Assembly (NCBI RefSeq): GCF_014650595.1 | Contig: NZ_BMVG01000017.1 | Coordinates: 1-64,000, forward strand | Direction: 5' to 3' | DNA: 64,000 bases | DNA from: Streptomyces alanosinicus | GTDB lineage: Bacteria; Actinomycetota; Actinomycetes; Streptomycetales; Streptomycetaceae | Shown here: positions 62,309 to 64,000 of the stretch, piece by piece | How the letters are laid out: each line of letters starts with the position of its first letter | Numbering within the stretch: the first letter of the stretch is position 1 | The notes under the pieces: generated by a model | Told to the model about the DNA's origin: nothing | What the model saw: the letters and a program-made list of their open reading frames with translations, nothing else | Databases searched by the model: none | Position numbers and translations under genes: made by a program

Positions 62309-63160
62309 CTATGCCGCTGCGTGGTCGGGCCGAGGTGGCTCGACGGTGAAGGTGCGTTGGTCGCGTATGAGCGCCCACAGCACGTCGAGGCGCCGCCGGG
62401 CGAGTGCGAGCACGGCCTGCTTGTGTGTCTTCTTTTCATGGCGTTTGCGCTGGTAGAAGGCATGTGAGGCGGGGCAGCAGCGGGCGGCGACTTGAGTGGA
62501 CAGGTAGAAGACACGCAGGAGTCGGCGATGGTAGCGGCGAGGGCGGCGCATGTTGCCGCTGATCTTCCCGGAGTCCTTCGGGACCGGGGCCAGGCCGGCA
62601 ACGCCGGCCAGGCGCCCTGCGCTGCCGAAAGAGGCGATGTCTCCACCGGTGCGGGCAACCGACTCGGCGCCGAGCAGGGTGCCGATGCCGGGCATGCTGG
62701 TGATCGCCTCGGCGTGCCGGTGCTCGCGCAACCGGGCCTCGATCTGCGTATCGATGCGGGCGATCTCCTGGTCCAGGTCTGTGACCGCTCGAGTCAGCGT
62801 GCATGCCATGGCCGCGGCCGTCTTCTCGCCGGGTACCTGGGTGTGTTGCAGGTTCGCGGCTTCGATCGCTGTGGCCGCGACGGCGGACGCATTGCGGACC
62901 TTGCGGTTGGCCAACCAGGCGGCGAGCCGTGACTGGCCCATGCGCCGCAGGCCGGCAGGGTCTGGTAGCCGGCCAGGAGGGTGAGCGCGGCTTTGGAGGT
63001 GTTGTAGTCGAAGGCACGCTCAAGGGCCGGAAAGTACTCCAGCAGTTGGGCGCGAAGCCGGTTGATGGCGCGGGTGCGGTCTGCGGACAGGTCGTAGCGG
63101 CGGGCGGTGAGGATCCGCAGGTCGACCGCGATCTCGTCCCACTCCTGCAAGGCAGTCGAC
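62309..63160 (-). pseudogene. IS110 family transposase pseudogene
   Basis: The upstream part (about 63160-62960) reads EWDEIAVDLRILTARRYDLS, then RTRAINRLRAQLLEYFPALERAF and LLAGYQT. A one-base frameshift near 62950 then moves to MGQSRLAAWLANRKVRNASA, the C-terminal half: TSMPGIGTLLGAESVARTGG, then FGSAGRLAGVAGLAPVPKDSG with the Ser-Gly active region, then HDRRLLRVFYLS-like HRRLLRVFYLSTQVAAR. The N-terminal DEDD catalytic part before about 63160 is absent. It is a dead element. Confidence 0.8.
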
Positions 63161-63655
63161 TCCACCAACTCATGCGGGGGATCCGTGGCGCCGCGCTCTT
63201 CGAGTAGATCGCGGATGGTGACCGCCAGATGCCTCCAGACCCGGCGGTGGTTCTGGCCTAAAACTGGGAGCCGCCTCAGAAGATCACGCTCACTCTTCTG
63301 GGCGGTGGCGTAGGCAGCTAGGCTCCGCAGAACCTCCAGCCCATGAACCGGACCTGTGGTTCATGCACGTATTCCGAAAGCTTGCCGTTGTGTCCGTGAT
63401 CGATCGCCGCGGACCTCTGTAGGAGGAGCCGGGCGAGACCTCGGGCACCAAGACGAGTTAGCGGTTCGGGGCGCGCTGGTGAGTAGACGAGGCGGCGTCG
63501 GTCCCGGCAGTGGTGAGGGAAGCCGGGGGCTTGTGAGCCTGGGGACCAGTTGGGGACCACACGGTGTCAGCAGCACTGAGCGGCACCCACGCCGACGCAC
63601 GCCCTGCGCCCAAGATTCGCCTGTTATGCCCAGAAAGGGTGGCCACCCCTCACTC
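63161..63655. other. Mobile-element debris next to attR
   Basis: About 500 bases with no complete gene. The minus strand contains a short protein-like run (RRLPVLGQNHRRVWRHLAVT, then IRDLLEERGATDPPHELVE) fused to the IS110 remnant. Nearer to attR only low-quality frames are seen. These look like end fragments of integrated elements. Confidence 0.4.
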
Positions 63656-63698
63656 CTGGGGGTCAAGGGGTCGCAGGTTCAAATCCTGTCGTCCCGAC
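63656..63698 (+). repeat. Attachment-site repeat (attR), 3' half of tRNA-Pro
   Basis: 43 bases identical to 22982-23024. The 5' half of a tRNA is absent here, so it is not a functional tRNA gene. It is followed by a terminator hairpin in the same relative place as at the left copy. Confidence 0.85.
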
Positions 63699-63717
63699 TT
63701 TGCGAAGTCGCAGGTCG

Positions 63718-63749
63718 GAGGCTATGCCGGAGGAAACCGGCATAGCCTC
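63718..63749 (+). terminator. Terminator hairpin after the attR tRNA fragment
   Basis: GAGGCTATGCCGG (63718-63730), a 6-base loop and CCGGCATAGCCTC (63737-63749), then TTGATCGTTTTT. It is probably the original terminator of the tRNA-Pro gene. Confidence 0.8.
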
Positions 63750-63898
63750 TTGATCGTTTTTGGGTTGAGGGCGCGGCTCATGACCCGCTCGGCTGAGGGC
63801 CGGGCCTATCAGGCAAAGCCCCTGGACAGCCCTGCGAGTTGGGCGATCGAGCCCAAGGGTCGGCACCTTCGTGCTCAGATCCCGCGACCAGGTCGAGG

Positions 63899-64000
63899 TC
63901 ACAGCAATCGGTCGACCAGCCCGTCGACGTAGTCCGGGGTGAGCGGGCCCATGCCGAACAGGACGCGGATGTACATCGGGGCCAGCACATGGTCCAGCAC
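63899..64000 (-). CDS. TetR family regulator, C-terminal end (partial)
   Basis: Only the last 33 codons lie in the window: VLDHVLAPMYIRVLFGMGPL, then TPDYVDGLVDRLL, ending at 63899-63901. This is the typical end of the TetR C-terminal domain (TetR_C_11-like). The DNA-binding part is outside the window. It is chromosomal sequence beyond the island. Confidence 0.7.
   Translation of the reverse strand: MLDHVLAPMYIRVLFGMGPLTPDYVDGLVDRLL

Noticed and set aside
63656..63698. Second tRNA-Pro gene
   Set aside because: The 5' half (acceptor strand, D arm) is missing upstream, so it is only the attachment repeat.

Overview
The window looks like Streptomyces chromosome. GC content and third-codon GC are very high, GTG starts are common, and many genes are joined by ATGA/GTGA overlaps. 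The gene families are typical of the genus: GAF-SpoIIE phosphatase, BTAD regulator, XRE-DUF5753 with DUF397, DUF6879, and carbohydrate ABC importers without their own ATPase. All functional calls come from reading the translated sequence; no database search was run.

Left part, about 1-22,950: ordinary chromosome rich in sugar metabolism. It opens with a hypothetical protein, an unusual exported lipoyl-domain protein, a MASE1-type membrane protein and a GAF-SpoIIE phosphatase. A PadR regulator and a quinone oxidoreductase follow, and they share a palindromic operator. Next come a two-permease sugar importer with a binding lipoprotein (6,252-9,441) and a complete cyclitol/sugar-type importer with an isomerase-like enzyme (9,947-13,869). 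Further on are Gfo/Idh/MocA dehydrogenases and two LacI-type regulators. A 13-bp sequence is repeated exactly upstream of the importer and in front of the first LacI-type gene, so these genes probably form one regulon. Three genes here are decaying: an SDR gene carrying a short palindromic GC-rich element, a truncated PhyH dioxygenase, and an MFS transporter with internal deletions.

Middle, about 22,950-33,350: an intact tRNA-Pro(GGG), then a patch of small accessory genes of lower GC. It holds a tyrosine-recombinase C-terminal remnant, a methyltransferase, DUF6879, XRE/DUF397, a pRiA4b ORF-3-like protein, a VapBC-like toxin-antitoxin pair and a remnant that may come from a transfer ATPase. 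A 43-bp copy of the 3' half of the tRNA-Pro gene recurs at 63,656-63,698. The 40.7 kb between the two copies therefore has the outline of an integrated island.

Right part, about 34,141-59,393: a complete-looking extracellular contractile injection system (eCIS) operon of 17 genes in one direction, almost all start-stop overlapped. The order is sheath, tube, a gp26-like protein with two CxxC pairs, a proline-rich protein, a DUF4255 cap protein, an AAA+ ATPase, a small protein and a 1059-residue DUF4157 protein carrying both HExxH and a DHIVELQVGG HNH-like motif. Then come the tube initiator, LysM-like hub, gp27-like hub, gp5-like spike, a small protein, gp25, two related baseplate proteins, a tail protein I-like wedge, a DUF6519/beta-helix fibre candidate and a small helical protein. 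No tape-measure protein is recognisable. A BTAD regulator and a two-TM membrane protein follow and may belong functionally with it. The right end is a graveyard of a group II intron reverse transcriptase and an IS110-type transposase, then the second attachment repeat and the C-terminus of a TetR-type regulator.
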